A stretch of DNA of 64,000 bases from Paracoccus sigandri (lineage in GTDB: Bacteria > Pseudomonadota > Alphaproteobacteria > Rhodobacterales > Rhodobacteraceae), in NCBI RefSeq assembly GCF_003709565.1, contig NZ_QNRC01000005.1:1-64000 (forward strand). The letters are read 5' to 3'. The notes below the pieces were generated by a model. The model searched no databases. It saw only the letters and a program-made list of their open reading frames with translations, and had not been told where the DNA came from. Position numbers and translations under genes: made by a program. Below, piece by piece: positions 16,269-23,896 of the stretch (position 1 is its first letter; every line of letters starts with the position of its first letter).

Positions 16269-16798
16269 GGCAGGAAATCCAGGATCAGGCGGCCGTCCAG
16301 GTGGTCGGCCTCGTGCTGCGCGATGCGGGCCTCGGCGCCCGCCAGCCGGCGGTTCTGGTGGCGGCCCTCGGTATCGTACCAGGCCAGGACGATCTCGGCC
16401 GGGCGCGGGACGGTCACGGGCCGGTCGGGAATGGACAGGCAGCGTTCCTCGGCCAGCTCGACCTGGTCCGAGTAAAACAGGATCTCGGGGTCCAGCATCA
16501 CCAGCGGTGCGGGCCGCCCCTGCTTCCAGCCCGCATCCATGACGAAGGCGCGGCGCATCACGCCGATCTGCGGCGCCGCCAGCCCGCGCCCGCCCGCCGC
16601 ATACATGGTCGCCAGCAGGTCCGCCGCCAGCCGCCGCAGGTCCGGCCCCGGCAGATAGCCCGAGGGCTGGCACAGCTCGCGCAGCATCGGGTCGGGATGG
16701 ACCAGGACCGAGCGCACGACGCCGCCGGACAGGGACTGCGGCAGCTCGGGGCCGACCCGGCCCCCACCCTGCCCCAGACCCCCGGCGCTGTCAGGCAC
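16265..16798 (-). CDS. Peptide deformylase paralogue (divergent)
   Basis: 177 residues from GTG 16798, which overlaps the stop of the upstream deformylase by 8 bp; GTG 16717 (RSVLVHPDPML...) is an alternative that would drop a Gly-rich leader. Motif 1 reads [11 protein letters not shown], motif 2 EERCLSIPD (metal Cys kept, Gly changed to Arg) and motif 3 QHEADHLDG (His-Glu-His kept). All metal and catalytic residues are present, but the substrate loop differs from canonical EGCLSIP. It may be active on an altered substrate range. The C-terminal helix is short. Confidence 0.85.
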   Translation of the reverse strand: MPDSAGGLGQGGGRVGPELPQSLSGGVVRSVLVHPDPMLRELCQPSGYLPGPDLRRLAADLLATMYAAGGRGLAAPQIGVMRRAFVMDAGWKQGRPAPLVMLDPEILFYSDQVELAEERCLSIPDRPVTVPRPAEIVLAWYDTEGRHQNRRLAGAEARIAQHEADHLDGRLILDFLP

Positions 16799-17312
16799 GG
16801 GCCCGTTCCCGCTTCAGCTTGACCATCTTGCGGGTGATCATCTGCCGCTTGATCGCCGACAGGTGGTCGATGAACAGGATGCCGTCCAGGTGGTCCAGCT
16901 CGTGCTGCGCGCAGGTCGCCCACAGCCCGTCGAATTCCTGCTCATGCGTCTTGCCGTCCAGCCCCAGCCAGCGCATCCGCACCTGGGCCGGGCGCGTCAC
17001 CTCGGCATATTGCTCGGGGATGGACAGGCAGCCCTCGTCATAGGTGTTCAGCGCCTCCGAGGTCCAGGTGATCTCGGGGTTCAGCAGCACCATCGGCTGC
17101 TTCTCGGCCTCGGGGTCGCGGGTCGCGTCCATCACGAACAGCCGCGCCGACACCCCCACCTGCGGCGCGGCCAGGCCCACGCCGGGCGCGTCATACATGG
17201 TCGCCAGCATGTCATCCGCCAGCGCCTCGATCTCGGGCGTGATGCGGGCTATGGGTTCGGCCACCTTCTTGAGGCGGGGATCGGGATGGATCAGGATCGG
17301 ACGCAAGCTCAT
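16791..17312 (-). CDS. def: Peptide deformylase
   Basis: 173 residues with all three motifs intact: [21 protein letters not shown] (metal Cys) and CAQHELDHLDG (two metal His and catalytic Glu). It starts MSLRPILIHPDPRLKKVAEP, the standard deformylase N-terminus, and ends in the basic KMVKLKRER tail. It removes the formyl group from nascent proteins in metal-dependent fashion at the ribosome exit. First gene of a def-def-def-fmt row with overlapping reading frames. Confidence 0.96.
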   Translation of the reverse strand: MSLRPILIHPDPRLKKVAEPIARITPEIEALADDMLATMYDAPGVGLAAPQVGVSARLFVMDATRDPEAEKQPMVLLNPEITWTSEALNTYDEGCLSIPEQYAEVTRPAQVRMRWLGLDGKTHEQEFDGLWATCAQHELDHLDGILFIDHLSAIKRQMITRKMVKLKRERARA

Positions 17313-17402
17313 GTCCGCGATTTAGGGCAAGCCTTCACCATAAGCAACAACCAGCGTATGCAGGACCGGACCGCGCCGAAGAAGCAGCAACGAGGGACCG
17401 CC

Positions 17403-18590
17403 ATGACCAGACCCGATTTCGACGAGATCATCGACCGCCTGGGCACGAATTGCTCGAAATGGGACGACATGCAGGCGGGCTATGGGGTCTCGGCCGAAGA
17501 TGGCGGGCTGGCGATGTGGGTGGCGGACATGGATTTCCGCCCGCCCGCCTCGGTGCAGCGCGCCGTCGAGGCGACGGCCGCGCATGGCATCTACGGCTAT
17601 CCCGGCGCAAACCAGCCCTATCTGGACGCGATCCGGTGGTGGATGGCGCACCGCCACGGCTGGCAGATCGAGACCGGCTGGATCCTGACCTGCGCCGGGC
17701 TGGTCAACGGCGTCGCCATGGCGCTGCAGGCCTGTTCCGCCCCCGGCGACGGCATCATCGTCATGAGCCCGGTCTATCACGCCTTCGCCCGCACCATCCG
17801 CGCCGCCGGGCGCGAGCTGGTCGAGCTGCCACTGGCGCAGCGGGACGGCCAGTACCGCATGGACTGGGCCAATTGGGAAAACCTGCTGAGCGGGCGCGAG
17901 AAGATGCTGATCCTGTGTTCGCCCCACAATCCCGGCGGCCGGGTCTGGTCCGAGGCCGAGCTGCGCGAGGTGGCGGATTTCTGCAAGGCGCGCGACCTGG
18001 TGCTGGTCTCCGACGACATCCATTGCGACCTGGTGCTGCCCGGCAGCCCGCGCCACCGCATGATCGATGTGGCCTGCCCCGACATCCGCGACCGGCTGAT
18101 CATGCTGACCGCCGCCACCAAGACCTTCAACATCGCCGGCGCGCATCTGGGCAATGCGATCATCCCCGATCCGGCGCTGCGCGGCCGCTTCAAGTCGGTG
18201 CTGGTGGCCAACGGCATCTCGCCCAGCCTGTTCGGGCTGGACATGATCGCCGCCGCCTATACGCCCGAGGGCGCGGAATGGGTCGACCGGCTGGTCGAAT
18301 ACCTGGACGACAACCGCCGCCTCTTCGACCAGGGCGTGAACGCGATCCCCGGCGTGACCTCGATGCCCCTGCAGGCGACCTATCTGTCCTGGGTCGATTT
18401 CTCGGGCACCGGCATGGCGCCGGCCGAATTCACCGCCCGCGTGGAACGGACCGCCCGCATCGCCGCCAATCACGGCGCCAGCTTCGGCAAGGGCGGCGAG
18501 AATTTCCTGCGCTTCAACATCGCCACCCCCCGCGCGCGGGTGATCGAGGCGGTCGGCCGCCTGCAGGAGGCGTTCGCGGACCTGCAATGA
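17403..18590 (+). CDS. PatB/MalY-type PLP C-S lyase/aminotransferase
   Basis: 395 residues of fold type I class I/II aminotransferase, MalY/PatB subgroup. The PLP lysine is K240 in LTAATKTFNIAGAHLGN. Also seen are WVADMDFRPPASVQRAV, YGYPGANQPYLDAIRWWM, SPHNPGGRVWSEAEL and the PLP-Asp motif VLVSDDIHCDLVLPG. The group cleaves cystathionine or cysteine conjugates (beta C-S lyase) and some members repress transcription. It is divergent from def with about 90 bp between starts. ACGAGGGACCGCC precedes ATG. The exact substrate is not fixed. Confidence 0.88.
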   Translation: MTRPDFDEIIDRLGTNCSKWDDMQAGYGVSAEDGGLAMWVADMDFRPPASVQRAVEATAAHGIYGYPGANQPYLDAIRWWMAHRHGWQIETGWILTCAGLVNGVAMALQACSAPGDGIIVMSPVYHAFARTIRAAGRELVELPLAQRDGQYRMDWANWENLLSGREKMLILCSPHNPGGRVWSEAELREVADFCKARDLVLVSDDIHCDLVLPGSPRHRMIDVACPDIRDRLIMLTAATKTFNIAGAHLGNAIIPDPALRGRFKSVLVANGISPSLFGLDMIAAAYTPEGAEWVDRLVEYLDDNRRLFDQGVNAIPGVTSMPLQATYLSWVDFSGTGMAPAEFTARVERTARIAANHGASFGKGGENFLRFNIATPRARVIEAVGRLQEAFADLQ

Positions 18591-18607
18591 CGGGGCGATC
18601 GCGGGTC

Positions 18608-18636
18608 TTGTGACGAATCGCGGGGCTACATAACCT
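18608..18636 (+). promoter_or_regulatory. Candidate promoter for secreted protein gene
   Basis: TTGTGA (18608-18613), 17-bp spacer, TAACCT (18631-18636), about 34 bp upstream of the ATG at 18670. It matches the housekeeping sigma pattern only moderately. Confidence 0.4.
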
Positions 18637-18669
18637 GACCCTGTCGTCACGAGTAATGGGGTTGGGATC

Positions 18670-19041
18670 ATGCGCAGGATCTTGCTGTTTTTCACGTCAG
18701 CCATTGCAATCGGTGCCTGGGCGGGTCCGTCGGCCGCCCAAAGCTGCCAGCATCTGCCCTTGCCGGCCGGGTTCACGGTCGGCGACATCAAGGGCGTGGC
18801 ACCGGCCGATGGGGTCGTCTGCTATGAACTGACCATGCCCCGAGGCCAGAATATCAGCGTCGAGGTCGCCAGCGGCCGCAATATCGCCACATCCGGCCCC
18901 GGCTGGGATGCGCGCGCCGACCGGATCTTCATCGGCGATCTGCCGGGGCGGATGGAACTGCGTGTCTTTCAGCTGATGCGCTCGGTTCAACCCGAGCCCT
19001 TCGCGGTCCGTATCCGGTTCGAAGCCCCCGGCAACGGCTGA
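18670..19041 (+). CDS. Small secreted protein of unknown function
   Basis: 123 residues. A clear Sec signal peptide (MRRILLFFTSAIAIGAWAG, cleavage near PSAAQS) precedes a mature domain of about 100 residues, probably beta-rich. It has two cysteines (SCQHLP and GVVCYEL) that could form a disulfide. No domain recognised. It stands alone between the PatB-like gene and accA with its own candidate promoter, so it is likely a monocistronic periplasmic protein. Real-gene support comes from the signal peptide and typical codon use. Confidence 0.75.
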   Translation: MRRILLFFTSAIAIGAWAGPSAAQSCQHLPLPAGFTVGDIKGVAPADGVVCYELTMPRGQNISVEVASGRNIATSGPGWDARADRIFIGDLPGRMELRVFQLMRSVQPEPFAVRIRFEAPGNG

Positions 19042-19100
19042 CCCGGCGCCGAACGCACCTCGCCGCCAGGGGGCGTAACCGCGAATGGGGTTCCAACGCG

Positions 19101-19129
19101 TTGCATTTCGGCGCGCGGGCGATCATACA
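19101..19129 (+). promoter_or_regulatory. Candidate accA promoter
   Basis: TTGCAT (19101-19106), 17-bp spacer, CATACA (19124-19129), 31 bp upstream of the accA ATG. A moderate sigma-70-type match. Confidence 0.45.
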
Positions 19130-19159
19130 GGCTGCGAAAACGAACCTTCGGAGCCGCGC

Positions 19160-20122
19160 ATGGTCTATCTGGATTTCGAGAAACCTCTCGCCGATATCGA
19201 GGGCAAGGCCGAGGAACTTCGCGCCATGGCCCAGAAGGGCGAAGGCGCCGTCGATGTCGAGAAAGAGGCGGCCGCGCTGGACCGCAAGGCCTCGGATCTT
19301 CTGAAGGACCTCTACAAGTCGCTGGATCCCTGGCGCAAGACGCAGGTGGCGCGCCATCCCGACCGGCCGCATTGCCGCGACTATGTCGAGGCGCTGTTCA
19401 CCGAATACACGCCCCTGGCGGGCGACCGGGCCTTTGGCGACGACCATGCGGTGATGGGCGGGCTGGCGCGGTTCAACGACAGCCCCTGCGTGGTGATCGG
19501 CCATGAAAAGGGCCATGACACCAAGACCCGCATCCATCACAATTTCGGCATGGCCCGCCCCGAGGGCTATCGCAAGGCGATCCGGCTGATGGACATGGCG
19601 CATCGCTTCGGCCTGCCGGTCGTCACCCTGGTCGACACCCCCGGCGCCTATCCCGGCAAGGGCGCCGAGGAGCGCGGGCAGAGCGAGGCCATCGCCCGCT
19701 GCACCCAGAAATGCCTGGAGATCGGCGTGCCGCTGGTCTCGGTCATCATCGGCGAGGGCGGCTCGGGCGGCGCGGTGGCCTTCGCCACCGCGAACCGCAT
19801 CGCCATGCTGGAACATTCGATCTATTCGGTGATCTCGCCCGAGGGCTGCGCCTCGATCCTGTGGAAGGATGCCGAACGGATGCGCGAGGCGGCCGAGGCG
19901 CTGCGCCTGACCGCGCAGGACCTGAAGAAGCTGGGCGTGATCGACTGCATCATCCCCGAGCCGGTGGGCGGCGCGCAGCGCGACCCCCAGGCCGCGATCG
20001 CCGCGGTGGGCAAGGAAATCGCCGCCATGCTGGCCGATCTGGAGGGCTGCAAGCCCGCCGATCTGATCAGGGACCGGCGCACGAAATTCCTGCAGATGGG
20101 CTCGAAATCGCTGGTCGCCTGA
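19160..20122 (+). CDS. accA: Acetyl-CoA carboxylase carboxyltransferase subunit alpha
   Basis: 320 residues, the normal AccA length. With AccD it transfers CO2 from biotin to acetyl-CoA, making malonyl-CoA for fatty acid synthesis. It starts [20 protein letters not shown], the family N-terminus. The crotonase-like core contains [38 protein letters not shown] and [19 protein letters not shown], with two Gly pairs forming the oxyanion holes. ATG 19160 was chosen by homology; in-frame ATG 19085 upstream would add unrelated residues. A hairpin follows the gene. Confidence 0.97.
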   Translation: MVYLDFEKPLADIEGKAEELRAMAQKGEGAVDVEKEAAALDRKASDLLKDLYKSLDPWRKTQVARHPDRPHCRDYVEALFTEYTPLAGDRAFGDDHAVMGGLARFNDSPCVVIGHEKGHDTKTRIHHNFGMARPEGYRKAIRLMDMAHRFGLPVVTLVDTPGAYPGKGAEERGQSEAIARCTQKCLEIGVPLVSVIIGEGGSGGAVAFATANRIAMLEHSIYSVISPEGCASILWKDAERMREAAEALRLTAQDLKKLGVIDCIIPEPVGGAQRDPQAAIAAVGKEIAAMLADLEGCKPADLIRDRRTKFLQMGSKSLVA

Positions 20123-20147
20123 CCGGCGCGCGCGACATTTATGCAAC

Positions 20148-20177
20148 AGCCCGGACGGCTTCGACGCCGGCCGGGCT
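20148..20177 (+). terminator. Likely accA terminator hairpin
   Basis: agcccgg at 20148-20154 pairs with ccgggct at 20171-20177, and an inner cggc/gccg stem continues after a 1x1 mismatch, giving about 11 base pairs. A T-run is lacking, so termination may be inefficient or factor-dependent. Confidence 0.5.
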
Positions 20178-20253
20178 TGAATGCTTGCCGCCCGTGACGG
20201 GCTGCGGCATCCAGGGGGCCTGCCCGATTCTCAACACGCAAAGGAGGGCCCGC

Positions 20254-20325
20254 ATGAACCGCCATGATGCAAATGCAAACGCCCTCCGCGTGACCCGTCG
20301 CCGCTTCGGCAAGCGACAGGGCTGA
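20254..20325 (+). CDS. 23-residue basic small ORF with strong RBS
   Basis: Reads MNRHDANANALRVTRRRFGK plus three residues. An AAGGAGG ribosome-binding site at 20241-20247 sits 6 bases from the ATG, better than that of most genes nearby. The peptide is short, positively charged and not recognised. It lies 136 bp before a DUF1127-like gene and may be its leader peptide or an independent small protein. Coding status is supported only by the RBS. Confidence 0.45.
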   Translation: MNRHDANANALRVTRRRFGKRQG

Positions 20326-20461
20326 GCCTTACCCGCAAGGGCAGTTCCAACCCGACCGAAGCCCCGGCCGCACCTTCGCGGCCCGATCTTCCGTCGCCTT
20401 CCGACCAACCCTCACAGCCACCGTCCCGCCTTTTTCGGCGCGGCCGATCATGGAGTCCGCA

Positions 20462-20692
20462 ATGATCGCACAGATTCCCGCCCATCTTCTCAGCCCGCGC
20501 CCCGGCGTCGAGCGCCTGATCGACCTGCATGGCAAGCTGCCGGTCCTCTGGGCGCTGCTCCGCGCGCTTCTGGCGCCACGGAAACGGCGGCCGAGGCCGC
20601 CAGACCTCTATCTTCTCAGCCCGCACATGCGGCGCGACCTGGGCCTGCCGCCCCTGCCGCCGCATGTGCCGCGCTATTACGAGCTGAGGTGA
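20462..20692 (+). CDS. DUF1127 (YjiS-like) small protein
   Basis: 76 residues. The C-terminal part reads DLYLLSPHMRRDLGLPP, matching the DUF1127 signature L-x-D/P-H-M-R-x-D-L-G-L. Upstream lies a basic segment (LLAPRKRRPRPP). Small DUF1127 proteins of Rhodobacterales have been linked to RNA metabolism and stress responses. The start at 20462 has GGAG 8 bases upstream; ATG 20450 is in frame too. The preceding 23-codon ORF may share its transcript. Confidence 0.7.
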   Translation: MIAQIPAHLLSPRPGVERLIDLHGKLPVLWALLRALLAPRKRRPRPPDLYLLSPHMRRDLGLPPLPPHVPRYYELR

Positions 20693-20746
20693 GGGCAGCC
20701 CGCCCCGTCCTTGCGCGCGGCCCTGAACGGTCGCGCCAAGGCGGTC

Positions 20747-21523
20747 TCATCCGGCCAGTTCGTGCCGGAAGCCCGCTTCGGCCATCAGCTTGTCCGATTG
20801 CGTCTCGATCCGGTCTTCCAGCCGGGCCATGAATTCGCGCGTGCCTTCGGCGGCGATGACCGGCAGGAACTCGACCACGGCGCGGCCGGACCGGATGCCC
20901 CAGCCCTTGCGCGGCCAGAACAGGCCCGTATTGACCGCCACCGGCACCACCGGCAGGCCGGTCGCCTCGCGGATGGTGCCGACGCCGTGCTTGTAGGCGC
21001 GGCGCTCGCCCGGACGGGTGCGGGTGCCCTCGGGATAGATGATCAGCTGGCCCAGCCCGTCCCCGGCCATCCGCTCGCGGATCCGGGTGGTGATGGCGCG
21101 CATCGCGTCGCGGCCCTTGCTTCGGTCGATGGGGATGCAGCCGACCTTGTAGGCATACCAGCCCATGATCGGGACCCGCATCACCTCGCGCTTCATGATG
21201 AAGTTGCGCCGCGGCAGGGCGTGGGCCAGCACAAGAATATCCAGGAAACACTGGTGCTTGGCGGCGATGATGCAGTCTCCGGCGGGCAGCGCGCCGCGCA
21301 CCTCGCAGCTGACGCCCATATGCAGCCGCGCGGCCCACAGCATGTAGCCGACCCAGCGCGAGGCGACGCGGTTCGCGCCCTCGCGCCCGCCCACCATGAC
21401 CTGCGGGATGCCGATCAACCCCATCACCAGCGTCGCCAGCGCGGCATGGATGTAGAACAGCAGGTTCTGCGCATATTGCCAGGGCGTCAGCGGCCCCGGA
21501 ACCGCGCCGCCACCGCCGCTCAT
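20747..21523 (-). CDS. 1-acyl-sn-glycerol-3-phosphate acyltransferase (PlsC family)
   Basis: 258 residues. The acyltransferase motif H-x4-D is H90-D95 in AAKHQCFLDIL. Block II resembles GCIPIDRSKGRDAM, and block III is IIYPEGTRTRPGE. A hydrophobic N-terminal segment (LLFYIHAALATLVMGLIGIP) anchors it in the inner membrane. It acylates lysophosphatidic acid to phosphatidic acid. ATG 21523 overlaps the ftsX stop as ATGA, so it is translated with ftsX and ftsE. Confidence 0.9.
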   Translation of the reverse strand: MSGGGGAVPGPLTPWQYAQNLLFYIHAALATLVMGLIGIPQVMVGGREGANRVASRWVGYMLWAARLHMGVSCEVRGALPAGDCIIAAKHQCFLDILVLAHALPRRNFIMKREVMRVPIMGWYAYKVGCIPIDRSKGRDAMRAITTRIRERMAGDGLGQLIIYPEGTRTRPGERRAYKHGVGTIREATGLPVVPVAVNTGLFWPRKGWGIRSGRAVVEFLPVIAAEGTREFMARLEDRIETQSDKLMAEAGFRHELAG

Positions 21524-22461
21524 CGCACGGACTCCAGCATCTTCAGCGCCGCCCAACGGGTGGCGAAGAAGCCCACGGCGGCCGCCACGACCGGGATCAG
21601 CAGCGGCAGAAGCCAGCCCCAGCCGGAAAAGCCCAGCCCGGTCAGGAAGCCGCCGGCGGCATTCATGCCCGGCAGCAGCGCCACCGCGCCCATGCCCAGG
21701 GCCGTGCCCGCCGCCGCGCCGATGGCGGCGCGATGGGTGAAGCGGCGCACGAAGGCGGTGGCGATGGTGATGTCGCGCGCCCCGATCAGCCGCAGCACGC
21801 GGATCACCTGCCCGTTCGCCGCCAGCGCCGCCTTGGCGGCCAGCGTGATCATCGCCGCCGAGGCCGCCGCGATCAGCACGAGCGAGATCACCCCCAGCGC
21901 CCGCAGCCATTGCGCGGCCGCGACCAGCGGGCGGCGCCATTCGGTATGGTCGTCCAGCACCGCACCGGGCGCCTCGGCCTCCAGCCGCAGCCGCAGCCCC
22001 GGCGCGTCGAAATCGCGGCCGGTGATCGGCAGTTCGATCAGGTCGGGCACCGGCAGGGCATCGACCGGCATGTCCGGGCCGAACCAGGGCGCCAGCAGGG
22101 CCGCCACCTCGTCATCGGGCAGCAGGCGCGGCTGGCCCAGCCCCGGCGTGGTCTGCAGAAGCTGGATGACCGACTGGGTCCGCGTCTCCTGGTCGGCGGC
22201 GTCCGAGCTGACGCGCACCGTCACCGACTGCGCCAGTTCCGAGGACCAGCGATCCGCCAGCCGCCCGGTCGCCAGCGCCAAAGCCAGGGCGAAGACCGCC
22301 AGAAAGGCCATCGCCGCGGCGGAAAACAGCGTCAGCTGCGCGGTGAAGCCGGTCGGCGGCACGATGCGGTCGCCGGCGCCGCCATCGCCGCGCAGCAGCC
22401 CCTGCCACAGCGTCTTCAGGCTCAGCGCCTTGAAATCGGGACGTCTGGAAAACAGCCGCAT
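21520..22461 (-). CDS. ftsX: Cell-division protein FtsX
   Basis: 313 residues with four predicted membrane segments: one near residues 40-66 (GFTAQLTLFSAAAMAFLAVF), then a periplasmic domain of about 100 residues, then three in the C-terminal half (LRALGVISLVLIAAASAAMI; AAIGAAAGTALGMGAVALLP; WLLPLLIPVVAAAVGFFATR). This is the FtsX/MacB-permease layout. With FtsE it forms the divisome ABC-like complex that regulates peptidoglycan hydrolases. ATG 22461 overlaps the ftsE stop (TGATG). Confidence 0.88.
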   Translation of the reverse strand: MRLFSRRPDFKALSLKTLWQGLLRGDGGAGDRIVPPTGFTAQLTLFSAAAMAFLAVFALALALATGRLADRWSSELAQSVTVRVSSDAADQETRTQSVIQLLQTTPGLGQPRLLPDDEVAALLAPWFGPDMPVDALPVPDLIELPITGRDFDAPGLRLRLEAEAPGAVLDDHTEWRRPLVAAAQWLRALGVISLVLIAAASAAMITLAAKAALAANGQVIRVLRLIGARDITIATAFVRRFTHRAAIGAAAGTALGMGAVALLPGMNAAGGFLTGLGFSGWGWLLPLLIPVVAAAVGFFATRWAALKMLESVR

Positions 22462-23135
22462 CACAGATCCGCCCCCGCCAGATGCAGCGTGCCGCCCGCG
22501 ATGCGCAGCACCCGCGCCGCCACCTGCGCCTTGGTGGCGCGGATCAGGTTCAGGTCATGGGTGGCGACCAGCACGGTCTTGCCCGACTTGTTCAGTTCCA
22601 GCAGCAACTGCATCAGCCGCATCGACATGTCCCAGTCCAGGTTGCCCGTGGGCTCGTCGGCCAGCACGACGTCGGGCGACAGGATCACCGCCCGCGCCAG
22701 GGCCGCGCGCTGCCTTTCGCCGCCCGACAGCTGCGGCGGCATGGCGCGGGCATGGGGGGCAAGCTGCACCCAGCCCAGAAGATCGCGCAGGGCCTGCATG
22801 TCCACCTGCTCGCCCGCGATGGACAGCGGCAGGGCGACGTTCTCGGCGACCGGCAGGTGGTCCAGGAACTGCGTGTCCTGATGCACCACGCCCACCCGGC
22901 GGCGCAGGCCGGCGATCCCGTCGCGCGACAGGCTGCGCAGGTCCTGCCCGAAGGCGGTCATCTGCCCCTCGGTCGGCAAGAGGTCCGCATAGCACAGCCG
23001 CAGAAACGTCGTCTTGCCCGCGCCCGAGGGCCCCGTCAGGAAATGGAACATGCCCGGCTGCAGGCTCAGCGTCATGCCGGACAGCAGCCTGTCGCCCGCG
23101 TGATAGCCGAAGCCGACATCCTTCATCTCGATCAA
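22461..23135 (-). CDS. ftsE: Cell-division ATP-binding protein FtsE
   Basis: About 224 residues. Walker A is TGPSGAGKTT (residues 34-43), the signature is LSGGERQRAALARA and Walker B is DVVLADEPTGNLD, with the H-loop VATHDLNLI. I chose TTG 23135 (IEMKDVGFGYHAG), which matches FtsE N-termini and follows GGGGGTGG; an upstream TTG at 23156 would add seven residues. It energises FtsX. It is divergent from the zinc-ribbon gene at 23229. Confidence 0.92.
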   Translation of the reverse strand: MIEMKDVGFGYHAGDRLLSGMTLSLQPGMFHFLTGPSGAGKTTFLRLCYADLLPTEGQMTAFGQDLRSLSRDGIAGLRRRVGVVHQDTQFLDHLPVAENVALPLSIAGEQVDMQALRDLLGWVQLAPHARAMPPQLSGGERQRAALARAVILSPDVVLADEPTGNLDWDMSMRLMQLLLELNKSGKTVLVATHDLNLIRATKAQVAARVLRIAGGTLHLAGADL

Positions 23136-23228
23136 ACGCCACCCCCGTCGATGCAATCACCTCTGGCGCGGCTTGGAAGCCGGCCCCCGGCTTGATAGAA
23201 CAGCGTGACGGCGAATGCGAGGGTCGCG

Positions 23229-23894
23229 ATGGACGAAATCAAGCTGACATGCGAGACATGCGGGGCGCAGTACAAGCTGGCCACAAGCGCGCTGCCGCCG
23301 GCCGGGCGCGAGGTCCAGTGCACCGCCTGCGGTCACACGTGGCTTGCCCGGCCCCATGCCGCTCTGCCCGCCTCTGCCCCCGCCCCCGGCAGCACCATCG
23401 GCAGCGATCCCGCCGACCCGCAGGACCCGGCCCCGGCCGAGCCGCGCCTCAGCCGCCCGCTGCCGGCGAATGTGCTGGCGATCCTGCGCGACGAGTTCGA
23501 ATTCGAGCGCCGCGCCCGCGCCGCCGAGGCAGGAACCGGCAAGGCCCCGCCGCCGACCGCCGCCGAGACCCCGGAGAACGACTGGCCCGCCACCACGCTG
23601 CGCTGGCCTGCCCCCGCCGCACCCGACACCACCGCCCATCGAGATCCCGCGCCCCAGCCGCAGACGGCCGAGGCCGCGCCCATGCAGCTGGCCACGCCGC
23701 TGTCGCGGGAACGGCGCGCCTATCGCACCGGCTTCGGCCTGGCGGCGATGATCGGGGCGCTGCTGCTGTCCTTCTACCTGCTGGCCCCGTCGCTTGGCGA
23801 TGCCGGCCCGATGGGCGCCCGGCTGACCGAGGCGCGCGCCAATATCGACGATGCCCGCCTCCGGCTGCGCGCCGCGCTGCTGGGCGCCGAATAG
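23229..23894 (+). CDS. Zinc-ribbon membrane-anchored protein (MJ0042 type)
   Basis: 221 residues. An N-terminal MJ0042-type zinc ribbon has cysteines at 8, 11, 31 and 34 (LTCETCGAQYKL and VQCTACGHTW). A Pro/Ala-rich linker of about 120 residues follows, then one membrane segment (FGLAAMIGALLLSFYLLAP) and a short tail. Such proteins sit next to ftsE in many alphaproteobacteria, and their role is unknown. It is convergent with the DUF4175 gene, 2 bp apart. Confidence 0.8.
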   Translation: MDEIKLTCETCGAQYKLATSALPPAGREVQCTACGHTWLARPHAALPASAPAPGSTIGSDPADPQDPAPAEPRLSRPLPANVLAILRDEFEFERRARAAEAGTGKAPPPTAAETPENDWPATTLRWPAPAAPDTTAHRDPAPQPQTAEAAPMQLATPLSRERRAYRTGFGLAAMIGALLLSFYLLAPSLGDAGPMGARLTEARANIDDARLRLRAALLGAE

Positions 23895-23896
23895 GG

